Origin: an uncultured Bacteroidales bacterium
GTDB taxonomy: Bacteria > Bacteroidota > Bacteroidia > Bacteroidales > Paludibacteraceae
Direction of reading: 5' to 3'
Assembly: GCA_934692905.1 (NCBI GenBank)
Contig: CAKUUM010000005.1
Coordinates: forward strand, 1-64,000
DNA length: 64,000 bases
Shown here: positions 8,570-17,036 of the stretch, one piece after another
Numbering within the stretch: the first letter of the stretch is position 1
Layout: each line of letters opens with the position of its first letter
The notes under the pieces: model-generated
The model's input: the letters and a program-made list of their open reading frames with translations, nothing else
Told to the model about the DNA's origin: nothing
Database searches by the model: none
Program-made: the position numbers and the translations under genes

Positions 8570-8974
8570 ATGGATTATAGTTATTTACGGATGCGACGTG
8601 CGTTGCGATATTGGGAATGTGCGGTGGTGGCGGCTATCATATTGTATGGCAGCCTGATACGCGAGCCGCATTTCCAACTGCCGCCCGTGGAAGGGGCAGA
8701 CAAGTGGGCGCATGTGCTGATGTATCTGGGCTTGGGGGCTACGCTGATGTGGGATATGCTGCGCGACAGGCAGCATGGATGGAAGTTGTGGGTGACAGCA
8801 TTGGCGGTGCCGATAGTGTATGGGGGCGTGATAGAGATACTGCAAGAGAACTTCTTTTATCCGCGCACGGGAGACTGGTGGGACTGGTTGGCGGATATCG
8901 TGGGGACGGTGACAGGATGCGTGGTAGCGTATGGCATAAACGGTTGGTGGCGTGGACGAAGAGTGGAGAAATAG
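8570..8974 (+). CDS. VanZ-like small membrane protein
   Basis: A 134-residue protein with three or four hydrophobic helices and the VanZ-family pattern: DKWAHVLMYLGLG near residue 44, GGVIEILQE near 85, and RTGDWWDWLADIVGT near 99. VanZ-like proteins are widespread inner-membrane proteins; most have no known role, and only the founding member affects teicoplanin tolerance. The end overlaps the start of dprA by 23 bases, so the two are translated from one message. No promoter of the TAnnTTTG type is visible in the 172 bases upstream. Confidence 0.8.
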   Translation: MDYSYLRMRRALRYWECAVVAAIILYGSLIREPHFQLPPVEGADKWAHVLMYLGLGATLMWDMLRDRQHGWKLWVTALAVPIVYGGVIEILQENFFYPRTGDWWDWLADIVGTVTGCVVAYGINGWWRGRRVEK

Positions 8975-10019
8975 GATAGCGTTGGTGTGGGCGAACCGCA
9001 CCCGTCCGCGTAAGGCACGGGAGGTGTTGGAGCGCTATGTGTTGGCTACGGAGGCGATAGCACGTCACCCCGAAATGGTGACCAAGGAGGCGTTGCGACA
9101 TGCTGACGAGGAGATGGCGTTTGTAGAACGACACCAGATAGCGGTGTACTACTACAAAGACGCGGGATACCCCTACCGTTTGGCGCAATGTGTGGACGCG
9201 CCGCTGCTACTGTTCGGGAAGGGGAACCTGAATGTCAACCCGAAGCATGTGGTGAGTATTGTGGGGACGCGTATGCCTACAGAGCGTGGGAAAGATTGGT
9301 GCAGGAGACTGGTGCAAGATTTGGCGGGGCTGGTGCCCGATGTGACGATAGTGAGCGGCTTGGCGTACGGCATAGATGTGGCAGCCCATCGGGCGGCATT
9401 GGAGGCAGGCGTGCCGACGATAATCATTCCTGCGCACGGGTTGGACAGGATATACCCTGCGGTGCACCGCGAGGTGGCTGTGCGGGCATTGGAAAATGGC
9501 GGGATACTGACTGAATATACGTGCGGGACAGAGCCGGAGAGGTATAATTTTGTGGCGCGCAACCGTATTATTGCGGGTCTGGCAGATGCTGTGGTGGTCG
9601 TGGAATCAAAGGCGAAAGGCGGTTCACTGATAACGGCACAGATGGCGCAAGACTATGACAGAGAGGTGTTTGCGCTGCCCGGGCGGATAGATGATGTGAC
9701 ATCGGCAGGGTGCAACGGGCTGATTAAAAAGCAGCAGGCGCAACTGATTGATGGTGCGGAGGATATAGTGGAAGCCATGCAGTGGCAGGCTGCGAAACAG
9801 CCTGTGCAGACGTCGATGGTGGAGTTGGGGTGCAATTTGAGCGAGAAGCAGCAGGGGATACTGCAGTTGCTGCGCGAGGCGGAGGACGGGTTGCACGTGA
9901 ACCAGATAGTGATGGAGATGCAGATGCCGTATAATGACGTGTCGTCGGAGTTGGTGATGATGGAGTTGCAGGACGTGGTGAAATCGCTGCCTGGTGGTAT
10001 GTGGAGGGTGAGGGGATGA
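8952..10019 (+). CDS. dprA: DNA-processing protein DprA
   Basis: Loads RecA onto incoming single-stranded DNA during natural transformation and recombination. The 355-residue protein has an N-terminal helical part, the Rossmann core with SIVGTRMPTERG, SGLAYGIDVAAHRAAL, ARNRIIAGLADAVVVVE and PGRIDDVTSAGCNGLI, and a C-terminal winged-helix domain (residues about 290-355, SEKQQGILQLLREA). Length and domain order are those of the family. It overlaps vanZ by 23 bases. No other competence gene lies close by. Confidence 0.93.
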   Translation: MDEEWRNRIALVWANRTRPRKAREVLERYVLATEAIARHPEMVTKEALRHADEEMAFVERHQIAVYYYKDAGYPYRLAQCVDAPLLLFGKGNLNVNPKHVVSIVGTRMPTERGKDWCRRLVQDLAGLVPDVTIVSGLAYGIDVAAHRAALEAGVPTIIIPAHGLDRIYPAVHREVAVRALENGGILTEYTCGTEPERYNFVARNRIIAGLADAVVVVESKAKGGSLITAQMAQDYDREVFALPGRIDDVTSAGCNGLIKKQQAQLIDGAEDIVEAMQWQAAKQPVQTSMVELGCNLSEKQQGILQLLREAEDGLHVNQIVMEMQMPYNDVSSELVMMELQDVVKSLPGGMWRVRG

Positions 10020-10109
10020 CATCCCATTTACGATTTACAATTTATTGGGATATTGGGTAAATATGTACGATTTGCCCCTTTTGCCCCATAACGATGCGAA
10101 ATATACTTT

Positions 10110-10132
10110 GACGACGCGGGACGCGTTGTCCC
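10110..10132. repeat. GGGACGCGTTGTCCC palindrome-like block
   Basis: GACGACGCGGGACGCGTTGTCCC, an imperfect inverted repeat; relatives occur at 6790, 31083, 43491, 43692 and 54556, always between genes. Confidence 0.5.
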
Positions 10133-10172
10133 TATAAATACGGCAATATCTTCCTGTTGGGATGAGGAATAA

Positions 10173-10204
10173 TTTGCATATGTGGGAGAAATGTACTACC
10201 TTTG
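10173..10204 (+). promoter_or_regulatory. Promoter of the porin-like gene
   Basis: TTTG (10173-10176), 20-base spacer, TACCTTTG (10197-10204). It overlaps the first in-frame TTG at 10202; the ATG at 10226 is therefore the start. Confidence 0.85.
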
Positions 10205-10225
10205 CTGCGATTTATACAAAATGAT

Positions 10226-11125
10226 ATGACAAAGACCTATCTAATGCCGTTGCTTCGTAAAAGTGCTATCATTGTGGCATTTGTTGCGGGTGTAATATGC
10301 CCTGTATGTGCCCAAAGTACTGATATTTTAGTAGAAGAGAGCGGGGAACTCGTAGCAGAAAAGAAGTGGTTGGATGACTATCCTGCCCATGTGGGCTTCA
10401 CGTGGGGGGCGTCGGCAAGCGTTACCAGCAACTATATCTGGCGCGGATTGTACGTGGGCGGCTTGAGTGCACAAGTAGATGCTACGGTGGGCTATGGCGG
10501 GTTCTTTGCCAACTTGTGGTGGAACGTGGGTGCTACAGACTGGGCATTTACGGGCTTTAACCCCGAAGTGGACCTGTCTATCGGTTTCAGCCGATGGGGA
10601 TTCCAGTTCTACTACCTGCATATGTACTATTTTGACCACTATGCCGACGGGACACGTTCACGCTACTTCGATATGAAGAACCATGCCCCCGGCGGCGGAG
10701 GCACGACCGGGGAATGGCGTATGTCGTACAGGGTGAGCAACAAGTTGCCACTCAGCATACTGGTGGCTATGCGCACATTCGGCAGGGACGGGTACATATT
10801 GGAAGACGGGACACTGAAGAGGGCGTACTCCACATATATCGAGTTGGGGTATGATTTCGACCTGACGCACGACTGGACACTGGCGGCACGTGTGGGCATG
10901 ACCCCCGCAAAGAGTATGTACACGGGGTATCAAGGGAATTTTGCCGTAAACCTGGTGGGACTGAAGTTGCAGAAACAATGGCAGATGCAAGGGTATGCCG
11001 TGCAGGCGTTTGCGCACGTGATGCTCAACACATGGAACGTGAATGCCGACAACCTGATACTGCCCGTGGCACAAGCAGGAGGGCAGAAACTGAATATGGC
11101 TGTGGGGTGCAACGTGGGGATATAG
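10226..11125 (+). CDS. TorF-like outer-membrane beta-barrel protein
   Basis: A 299-residue protein with a signal peptide (residues 1-30, ending VICPVCAQ) and a mature part made of alternating amphipathic strands with aromatic girdles (FFANLWWNVG, WGFQFYYLHMYYFDHY). The stretch SASVTSNYIWRGLYVGG resembles the first strands of TorF-family putative porins. It is likely an outer-membrane pore; the substrate is unknown. It is a monocistronic unit with its own promoter. The assignment to a porin-like barrel is more certain than the TorF name. Confidence 0.72.
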   Translation: MTKTYLMPLLRKSAIIVAFVAGVICPVCAQSTDILVEESGELVAEKKWLDDYPAHVGFTWGASASVTSNYIWRGLYVGGLSAQVDATVGYGGFFANLWWNVGATDWAFTGFNPEVDLSIGFSRWGFQFYYLHMYYFDHYADGTRSRYFDMKNHAPGGGGTTGEWRMSYRVSNKLPLSILVAMRTFGRDGYILEDGTLKRAYSTYIELGYDFDLTHDWTLAARVGMTPAKSMYTGYQGNFAVNLVGLKLQKQWQMQGYAVQAFAHVMLNTWNVNADNLILPVAQAGGQKLNMAVGCNVGI

Positions 11126-11144
11126 AAACATGTAATTCCCATGT

Positions 11145-11205
11145 AATTAACCACGAATTTCTTTTTCCATTAACGCCGTATAAAGCAGTGGGAATTCGTT
11201 ATTGG
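11145..11205 (+). repeat. Interrupted copy of the AATTAACCACGAATT sequence
   Basis: AATTAACCACGAATT (11145-11159) and GAATTCGTTATTGG (11192-11205) are contiguous in the form found at 2931-2954 but are split here by about 32 bases, with GAATT on both sides of the split. Confidence 0.45.
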
Positions 11206-11289
11206 TTGTAGTCATTCCAAAGTGTTTTTCGATAAATTTGCACCCCCAAAGTGCAGATTTAGGCGAAAAGTGCATTTTTTAGTGCTAAT

Positions 11290-11321
11290 CTTGTCAACAC
11301 AAGCAAAAAACACTACTTTTG
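11290..11321 (+). promoter_or_regulatory. Promoter of a gene remnant
   Basis: CTTG (11290-11293), 20-base spacer, TACTTTTG (11314-11321). The only ORF downstream is the 28-codon remnant. Confidence 0.65.
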
Positions 11322-11344
11322 CACTCCAGTAATGAACATATCGT

Positions 11345-11431
11345 ATGGACACCTTATTTGAATACCAACAGACTCTGTCAGCCAAAACAACGCTGACCTT
11401 TTTCCGTTACAAATATACGGAATTGGATTGA
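11345..11431 (+). pseudogene. Remnant of an AAA ATPase gene (28 codons)
   Basis: The ATG at 11345 opens 28 codons (MDTLFEYQQTLSAKTTLTFF, then RYKYTELD) and a stop at 11429-11431, with a promoter 24 bases upstream and a hairpin 12 bases downstream. The peptide resembles the extreme N-terminus of the DUF4143-type AAA ATPases common in Bacteroidales, which continue into a Walker A motif that is missing here. The body of the gene appears to have been deleted. A genuine small protein cannot be excluded. Confidence 0.4.
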
Positions 11432-11442
11432 CCTATTAGAAA

Positions 11443-11480
11443 ACAAAGAGACTGACTAACATATATAGACAGCCTCTTGT
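11443..11480 (-). terminator. Terminator hairpin of the GAGACTG...CAGCCTC family
   Basis: AAGAGACTGACTA and its imperfect complement TAGACAGCCTCTT enclose a short loop. Read on the minus strand it is followed by CTCTTTGTTTT, which fits the end of the frameshifted gene at 11605-12334. It also closes the plus-strand remnant. Confidence 0.65.
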
Positions 11481-11604
11481 TCTTGCACGTTTTTTAGCAA
11501 TATATCGCGTGTTGGGGAGAAGGGAGGCAACGCGGCTCACGTCTTCATAAGTCCGTGGGCGATATGGACTGCTCCCCCGCGTTATTGTCTATGCAGCCCG
11601 AAAA

Positions 11605-12334
11605 CTAAAAGTTCAGAGCCACACCAATACCGTTCACGCCACCCTTAACGCTCAATGAAGGCTGATATTTCTTAATTTTCTCTACATTATAAATATCCAC
11701 ACTATTATGCAGATGAGCATAACCGCAACTTATCATTGGAATGCTGACTATTTGCAGGACACTACCAACAAACACCAACCCCCATCCTAATCCGGGATTC
11801 GAGTGTATTATCTCCACATAAGAAGGGTTATAATAGTCGTGGTAACTATTCATTACATGCATAAATGCAAACAATGATGATAGTTCTGCTACACATCCAG
11901 CCCCCAACAATGCCCAACCATAATTGGACATACGGTAGCCATTTTGGAAACGCTGATAGGCAGGTTGGCTGTTCATAGCCAAGAAGTCGCCGTACTCACG
12001 CTGATTCATTTTTACCCCCATTATAGTAATAGTGATTTCCTTTGCGGGTCAGCAGTGCGTTAGCCGGAGCAGACGGCTTTTCTTGAATACGGATGTTGGG
12101 TACAGTAAATGAGTTCGTGGGGGCACTCTCATAACTAATAGAATTCACCTCACTAACAGGAATAGACCGCACATACACTGTCTCTTGTACCCATGTGGCA
12201 TACTTCAAGTTCCCCTGATTAGTACCTAATACTTTGGCTACGATGCTGTCGCCGTTGGTTTTGTAGATGATGTCCTGTACACTGATAGTCAATACACTGA
12301 AAACGGACAAAATAACGAAATAAACTCGTTTCAT
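11605..12334 (-). pseudogene. Frameshifted gene for an exported membrane protein
   Basis: Two overlapping minus-strand ORFs together make one protein. The first (11996-12334, 112 codons) has a signal peptide (MKRVYFVILSVFSVLTIS) and a beta-rich domain (DIIYKTNGDSIVAKVL). The second (11605-12021, in another frame) continues MNQREYGDFLAMNSQPAY and has two membrane segments. At a run of five C on the plus strand (12015-12019), removing one base restores HYYYNGVKMNQREY, a continuous sequence typical of a Bacteroidales family of unknown function in which a YNG..M.K.EY link precedes the membrane part. So the gene is interrupted by one extra base; a sequencing error, true inactivation or slippage are possible. 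No clear promoter was seen upstream. Confidence 0.7.
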
Positions 12335-12410
12335 AATGATTTGTTATTTAATTTTTCCTACTCACTTACAGGCTTTTCGGATACTCCTAATAGTCACACA
12401 TATGCATGAA

Positions 12411-12458
12411 AAAAGCGCAGACCTCATGTTGCTTATTCACAACAAGAGGCCTTCGCAT
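12411..12458 (-). terminator. Terminator hairpin on the minus strand
   Basis: On the minus strand GCGAAGGCCTCTTGTTG and CAACATGAGGTCTGCGC form a long stem followed by six T. It lies between the aldolase terminator and the frameshifted gene, so it would end a transcript starting between 12460 and 12700. Confidence 0.6.
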
Positions 12459-12705
12459 TGCCTTTAAGGTCAAATAAACAACAGGAAGCCTACGTAGATA
12501 TGACAACACACCACACCCAACAGCAGGGTGCAGTACGACTCATAATATGTACAAACCACCATAAATACGGGGACACTCCCCCTCATTGGCGGGTTTGTGG
12601 TGCACAAGTTAGAGATATTTTTGCAAATACACAAGGGAATTATACTGATTTCATCACTTGTGTCAAAATTAGTGCGGAAATACGCCCCAAATAACTGCTA
12701 CACGA

Positions 12706-12751
12706 AAAGAAAGAGACTGCTTGATGTCGCTATCAAGCAGCCTCTTTTTTA
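12706..12751 (-). terminator. Terminator of the OPT-aldolase operon
   Basis: On the minus strand AAGAGGCTGCTTGATAGC and its complement form a 14-pair stem followed by CTCTTTCTTTTC. It lies 16 bases after the aldolase stop codon. Confidence 0.85.
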
Positions 12752-12766
12752 TTGAAACAGTACAAA

Positions 12767-13768
12767 TTACTCTGCTTTGCCGTCGGAGCCGAGCACGTTG
12801 ATGATTTTGTGCTTGTAGAGTTGCTCCATCAGATCGCGTGCAGGACCGCAGTACTTACGCGGGTCGAACTCAGCGGGTTTCTCCCAGAATACCTTGCGGA
12901 CAGCAGCGGTGAATGCCAGACGGCTGTCGGAGTCGATATTGATTTTGCATACAGCGCTCTTGGCTGCCTTGCGGAGTTGCTCCTCGGGAATACCAACGGC
13001 AGCCTCGAGTTTGCCTCCGTATTTGTTAATCATATCCACATACTCCTGCGGAACACTGGACGAGCCGTGGAGCACGATGGGGAAGCCCGGAAGTTTCTCC
13101 ATAACAGCGTCGAGTACGTCGAATGCCAATGGAGGGGGAACAAGACGACCGGTCTTGGGATCAACGGTGCACTGCTCGGGTTTGAACTTGTATGCGCCGT
13201 GGCTGGTACCGATAGAGATTGCCAACGAGTCGCAGCCCGTGCGGGTCGAGAAGTCTATCACCTCTTCGGGTTTGGTGTAGTGGCTCTCCTCAGCAGAAAC
13301 CTCGTCTTCTACGCCGGCGAGTACACCGAGTTCAGCCTCAACGGTAACATCATATTGGTGAGCGTACTCAACCACCTTGCGGGTGAGGGCGATGTTCGCC
13401 TCGTAGGGAAGTGCACTACCGTCAATCATTACGCTCGAGAAACCGAAGTCCACGCAACTCTTGCAGAGTTCGAAACTGTCTCCGTGGTCGAGGTGAAGCA
13501 CAATCTGCGGGTGCTCCCAGCCAAGTTCCTTAGCATATTCCACTGCACCTTGTGCCATATAGCGGAGCAGGGTCTGGTTAGCGTAGTTGCGTGCGCCTTT
13601 GGACACTTGGAGGATAACGGGGCTCTTGGTCTCAGCCGAAGCCTTGATGATAGCCTGGAGTTGCTCCATGTTGTTGAAGTTGAAGGCAGGAATAGCATAT
13701 CCGCCTTTGATTGCCTTGGCGAACATCTCACGGGTGTTCACAAGACCCAATTCTTTGTAACTTACCAT
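12767..13768 (-). CDS. fba: Class II fructose-bisphosphate aldolase
   Basis: Cleaves fructose 1,6-bisphosphate to dihydroxyacetone phosphate and glyceraldehyde 3-phosphate in glycolysis and does the reverse in gluconeogenesis. The 333-residue protein has the zinc-site signature VLHLDHGDS (about residue 90), the second acidic motif VEAELGVLAG, the zinc histidines in GTSHGAYKF and LHGSSSVP, and the phosphate-binding NIDSDSRLA. Length is typical of the long class II type. It is the second gene after the OPT transporter, 26 bases apart, and is followed by a strong terminator. Confidence 0.95.
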   Translation of the reverse strand: MVSYKELGLVNTREMFAKAIKGGYAIPAFNFNNMEQLQAIIKASAETKSPVILQVSKGARNYANQTLLRYMAQGAVEYAKELGWEHPQIVLHLDHGDSFELCKSCVDFGFSSVMIDGSALPYEANIALTRKVVEYAHQYDVTVEAELGVLAGVEDEVSAEESHYTKPEEVIDFSTRTGCDSLAISIGTSHGAYKFKPEQCTVDPKTGRLVPPPLAFDVLDAVMEKLPGFPIVLHGSSSVPQEYVDMINKYGGKLEAAVGIPEEQLRKAAKSAVCKINIDSDSRLAFTAAVRKVFWEKPAEFDPRKYCGPARDLMEQLYKHKIINVLGSDGKAE

Positions 13769-13794
13769 AAAATCAAACTTTAACTTGTTGTTTA

Positions 13795-15756
13795 TTATTT
13801 AGTTATTCTTTTACTTGCCAAGATGAAATAGGTGATGAGCAAGAGGTATGCCACGATACCGATGATGGCGGCACCGTTGCTGCCAGCCCATGCGGTGAGG
13901 TAGCAGTCGGCTCCGCAGAACTTGATAACTGCCGAAACAACACCCATCAACGCGCCACCTGCAATAAAGCCCGATGCCACGAGGGTGCCTTTCTCATTGC
14001 GCTTCTGTGCCAATTCCTCGGCACGGTCACCGTCTTTCTCGCGTTTGCGGCTGACAAGCCACGAGATAGCACCACCTACCAACAGGGGTGTGTTGAGGTG
14101 CAAGGGAATGAACATACCGAGTGCGAAAGGCAACACGGGTACGCCTAACTGATTGAGCAACAGGGCAAGGATAGCCCCTGCGAGGTAGAGCATCCACGGT
14201 GCGCCCTGTCCCGACATAAGCGGCTCAATGACTGCCGCCATGGCGTTTGCCTGCGGGGCAACCAATGCGTTGTCGCCCGTGAAACCATACGTCTTGTTGA
14301 GCACAATCATCACACCGCCCACGGTGGCAGCCGAGACGAGTGTGCCGAGGAATTTCCATGTCTCCTGCTTCTGCGGCGTGGTGCCAATCCAATATCCGAT
14401 TTTGAGGTCGGTGATGAAACCGCCTGCCATTGACAACGCCGTGCAGACCACACCGCCGATAACCATGGCACCTACCATACCGCTTGAGCCTTTCATGCCC
14501 ACCGCCACGAAGATGACAGACGCAATGATCAGCGTCATCAGCGTCATGCCGCTCACGGGGTTGCTACCCACAATGGCAATGGCGTTGGCGGCTACCGTGG
14601 TGAACAGGAAGGCTATCACAGCCACCACAAGGAACGCCACTACAGCCTGCCAGAAATTGTGCAGCACGCCCACCCAGAAGAATACGAATGTGATTGCCAA
14701 AGCCACGGCAATCGCCAGGACTACGAACTTCATACTCAAGTCTTTCTCCGTGCGGAGTGAGGCTTGCGCTACGGCTTTGCCCTTGCCGCCCAGTTCTTTG
14801 CCTGCCAGTCCGACAGCCGACTTGATGACACCCCAACTCTTGACAATACCAATCATACCCGCCATGGCGATAGCACCGATGCCGATGTTACGCCCGTACT
14901 GCGTGAACATCAGTTGTGGGTCCATGCTCTCCATGCCCGGCAGCGAGCCCATCAGAGGCAGCAGCACCCACCACACGAAGAACGAGCCCGCGCAGATGAC
15001 AGCCGCGTATTTGAGTCCGATGATATAGCCGAGCCCCAACACGGCAGCACTCGTATTGATAGAGAATACCAGTTTGCATTTCGCAGCCAGTGCCTCGCCC
15101 CAGCCCGTCATACGGGTGCTCAGGCTCTCGGTCCACAAGCCGAAAGTGGAGACTGCGAAATCGTACAATCCGCCAATGCCTGCCGCCCAGATAAGGGGTT
15201 TCGCCTGGCTGCCGCCCTGTTCGCCGGACACCAACACCTGCGTTGTCGCCGTTGCCTCAGGGAACGGGTATTCGCCGTGCTTCTCCTGCACGAAGTATTT
15301 GCGGAACGGAATCAGGAACAGGATACCCAGACAGCCGCCCAAGAGCGACGACAGGAAGACCTGCATGAAGTTGACCGTGATGTCCGGGTATTTGGCTTGC
15401 AGAATATAGAGCGCGGGCAGGGTGAAGATAGCCCCTGCCACAATCACGCCGCTGGATGCGCCAATGGATTGGATGATAACGTTTTCGCCAAGGGCGTTCT
15501 TGCGCCGCAACGCCGATGAGAGACCCACTGCGATAATGGCAATCGGGATAGCGGCTTCGAACACCTGCCCCACTTTCAAGCCGAGGTAAGCCGCTGCTGC
15601 AGAGAAGATTATCGCCATCACCACACCCATAATGACGCTATAGGGCGTTACCTCGGGGTAGTTGTTTTGCGGTTTCAAAATAGGTTCGTACTTCTCACCC
15701 GATTTGAGCGGGCGCGCCGCATTCTCGGGCAACTGAATCTTCTCTTTCTGTTCCAT
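13795..15756 (-). CDS. OPT-family oligopeptide/metal-chelate transporter
   Basis: A 653-residue inner-membrane protein with about 14-16 hydrophobic helices. The pattern ends of OPT transporters are present: TPYSVIMGVVMAIIFSAAAAY near residue 38, the PFPEATATTQVLVSGE loop, and NPVSGMTLMTL in the C-terminal half. The family imports short peptides or metal chelates with protons. The substrate cannot be told. Its promoter lies at 15787-15818, and it is followed at 26 bases by fba in one operon, an association with glycolysis that has no obvious explanation. Confidence 0.9.
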   Translation of the reverse strand: MEQKEKIQLPENAARPLKSGEKYEPILKPQNNYPEVTPYSVIMGVVMAIIFSAAAAYLGLKVGQVFEAAIPIAIIAVGLSSALRRKNALGENVIIQSIGASSGVIVAGAIFTLPALYILQAKYPDITVNFMQVFLSSLLGGCLGILFLIPFRKYFVQEKHGEYPFPEATATTQVLVSGEQGGSQAKPLIWAAGIGGLYDFAVSTFGLWTESLSTRMTGWGEALAAKCKLVFSINTSAAVLGLGYIIGLKYAAVICAGSFFVWWVLLPLMGSLPGMESMDPQLMFTQYGRNIGIGAIAMAGMIGIVKSWGVIKSAVGLAGKELGGKGKAVAQASLRTEKDLSMKFVVLAIAVALAITFVFFWVGVLHNFWQAVVAFLVVAVIAFLFTTVAANAIAIVGSNPVSGMTLMTLIIASVIFVAVGMKGSSGMVGAMVIGGVVCTALSMAGGFITDLKIGYWIGTTPQKQETWKFLGTLVSAATVGGVMIVLNKTYGFTGDNALVAPQANAMAAVIEPLMSGQGAPWMLYLAGAILALLLNQLGVPVLPFALGMFIPLHLNTPLLVGGAISWLVSRKREKDGDRAEELAQKRNEKGTLVASGFIAGGALMGVVSAVIKFCGADCYLTAWAGSNGAAIIGIVAYLLLITYFILASKRITK

Positions 15757-15786
15757 TTTCGGGTATTAATTGTTAGTTTCAGCCTG

Positions 15787-15818
15787 CAAAGTTACACATT
15801 TTCAAATACGTATGCAAG
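15787..15818 (-). promoter_or_regulatory. Promoter of the OPT-aldolase operon
   Basis: Minus strand CTTG (15815-15818), 20-base spacer, TAACTTTG (15787-15794). Confidence 0.75.
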
Positions 15819-16045
15819 AACGGGGTTTGTAAAGTTTGATTTTGCAAAGTGCGGAGGTCAAAGTTTTTGTGCATGGAAGAAACTGACGGGAACACGAATT
15901 ACCGCAAACAGACCACTAAACCATGTACGATTTGCGAATGTACGATGTACGATTTATTTCGTATTTAGCCATTTAAGGATTGACGTTACGCAAAATCAAA
16001 GCACACACACCATAAGCATCCCGCCTGCAAACCCGTGGCAAGGTT

Positions 16046-16238
16046 GCGACAAGGTCGGCGGAATCACATACTAATCACATACTAACCACATACTAATCAC
16101 ATACTAATCTCATACACTTAACACGACAAGTACACGACAACAATGCGCAATTCACAATGCGGAATGCGCAATGGCATGTGACGACAGGAGAGACTTCTAC
16201 ATATTGTGTTTGAGAGGGTTGAGACGGCAAAAGTGCAG
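16046..16238 (+). repeat. Dispersed 4x11-bp element, copy 2
   Basis: GCGACAAGGTCGGCGGAAT, then the array 16065-16119 (four CACATACTAAT/C units and CTCATACACTT), AATGCGCAATTCACAATGC blocks, and a 61-base arm (16178-16238) that matches 56 of 61 bases of the arm in copy 6. It faces the efp promoter 147 bases away. Confidence 0.92.
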
Positions 16239-16242
16239 TTAA

Positions 16243-16274
16243 TTTGTATATGTGCGTTTTTTTGTGTACCTTTG
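16243..16274 (+). promoter_or_regulatory. efp promoter
   Basis: TTTG (16243-16246), 20-base spacer, TACCTTTG (16267-16274), placing the start of the message about 115 bases before the ATG. The repeat arm ends only 4 bases upstream of this TTTG. Confidence 0.85.
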
Positions 16275-16395
16275 CGGGCATTTTGCAGAGTATGCCCATC
16301 AGCGGGCGAAGGCGCGCTTCCGGGAAAGGACAGAGGAGAGAGCCGCGGAAAGGGCAATACACAAAAGATTGCAAGACAAACAACAATAAGAAGAT

Positions 16396-16959
16396 ATGAT
16401 AAATTCGCAAGACATTAAGAACGGCGTATGTATCCGTATGGACGGCCGTCTGTATTTCGTGATTGAGTTCCTGCATGTGAAGCCGGGAAAAGGTAACACC
16501 ATCATGCGTGTCAAATTCAAAGATGTAGTCGATGGCCGTGTATTGGAGCGCCGCTTCAATATCGGCGAGAAGTTGGAGGATGTCCGCGTGGAGCGCCGCC
16601 CCTACCAATACCTCTACAAAGAGGGTGAGGAGTACATCTTTATGAACCAGGAGACCTACGAGCAAGTGCCTATCGCCCATGACCTTATCACAGGTGTGGA
16701 CTTCCTGAAAGAGGGCTTTGTATGCGATGTGGTTTCCGACGCATCGACCGACACCATTCTGTTTGCCGAACTGCCGACCAAGGTAGAGTTGCAGGTGGCT
16801 TACACGGAGCCCGGTCTGAAGGGTGATACCGCTACCAACACCCTGAAACCTGCCAAACTGGAGACCGGCGCAGAGATTCGCGTGCCTCTGTTCATCAACG
16901 AAGGCGAGGTTATCCGCGTGGATACACGCGACGGCAGTTACTGCGAGCGCGTCCGCTAA
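16396..16959 (+). CDS. efp: Translation elongation factor P
   Basis: Relieves ribosome stalling at proline runs by binding between the P and E sites. The 187-residue protein has the three beta-barrel domains of EF-P: the KOW-like N-terminus with VKPGKGNTIMRVK, whose lysine 32 is the position that is modified in several bacteria, the middle OB domain, and the C-terminal OB domain with GLKGDTATNTLKPA and the ending TRDGSYCERV. Length is standard. A stem-loop follows after 27 bases. Confidence 0.96.
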   Translation: MINSQDIKNGVCIRMDGRLYFVIEFLHVKPGKGNTIMRVKFKDVVDGRVLERRFNIGEKLEDVRVERRPYQYLYKEGEEYIFMNQETYEQVPIAHDLITGVDFLKEGFVCDVVSDASTDTILFAELPTKVELQVAYTEPGLKGDTATNTLKPAKLETGAEIRVPLFINEGEVIRVDTRDGSYCERVR

Positions 16960-16986
16960 GCATTGCTGCACGACGATTAACGACTT

Positions 16987-17025
16987 CACGAGGTTGCCTA
17001 ACGCCATGTTAGACAACCTCGCGTG
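16987..17025 (+). terminator. Stem-loop between efp and cca
   Basis: CACGAGGTTGcCTAAC and GTTAGaCAACCTCGcGTG form a long stem with a 5-base loop. There is no T-run, so it may attenuate rather than fully stop transcription into cca. Confidence 0.6.
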
Positions 17026-17036
17026 CCAATTAGGAG

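Larger units (their letters stand above)
11126..11604. other. Region of 479 bases without an intact gene
   Basis: Contains the interrupted repeat, the promoter and 28-codon remnant, and a terminator. The stretch 11481-11604 holds nothing recognisable. Confidence 0.55.
12335..12766. other. Intergenic region of 432 bases
   Basis: Holds two minus-strand terminators. Between them is a possible 38-codon hydrophobic ORF on the minus strand (12470-12586, beginning MRGSVPVFMVVCTYY) behind a TAATTTTG box (12664-12671) that lacks a TTG partner. This is too weak to call as a gene. Confidence 0.4.
15757..16395. other. Divergent intergenic region of 639 bases
   Basis: Holds the operon promoter, a short cluster of GTACGATTT/GTACGATGTACG repeats (15923-15957), repeat copy 2, and the efp promoter. 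No gene was recognised; plus-strand ORFs here overlap promoters or antisense the OPT start. Confidence 0.6.

Noticed and set aside
12458..12694. Plus-strand ORF of 78 codons
   Set aside because: Starts in a terminator stem at a TTG, has no ribosome site, odd composition and no family likeness.
15667..16074. Plus-strand ORF of 135 codons
   Set aside because: Antisense to the OPT start and its promoter; composition is not protein-like.
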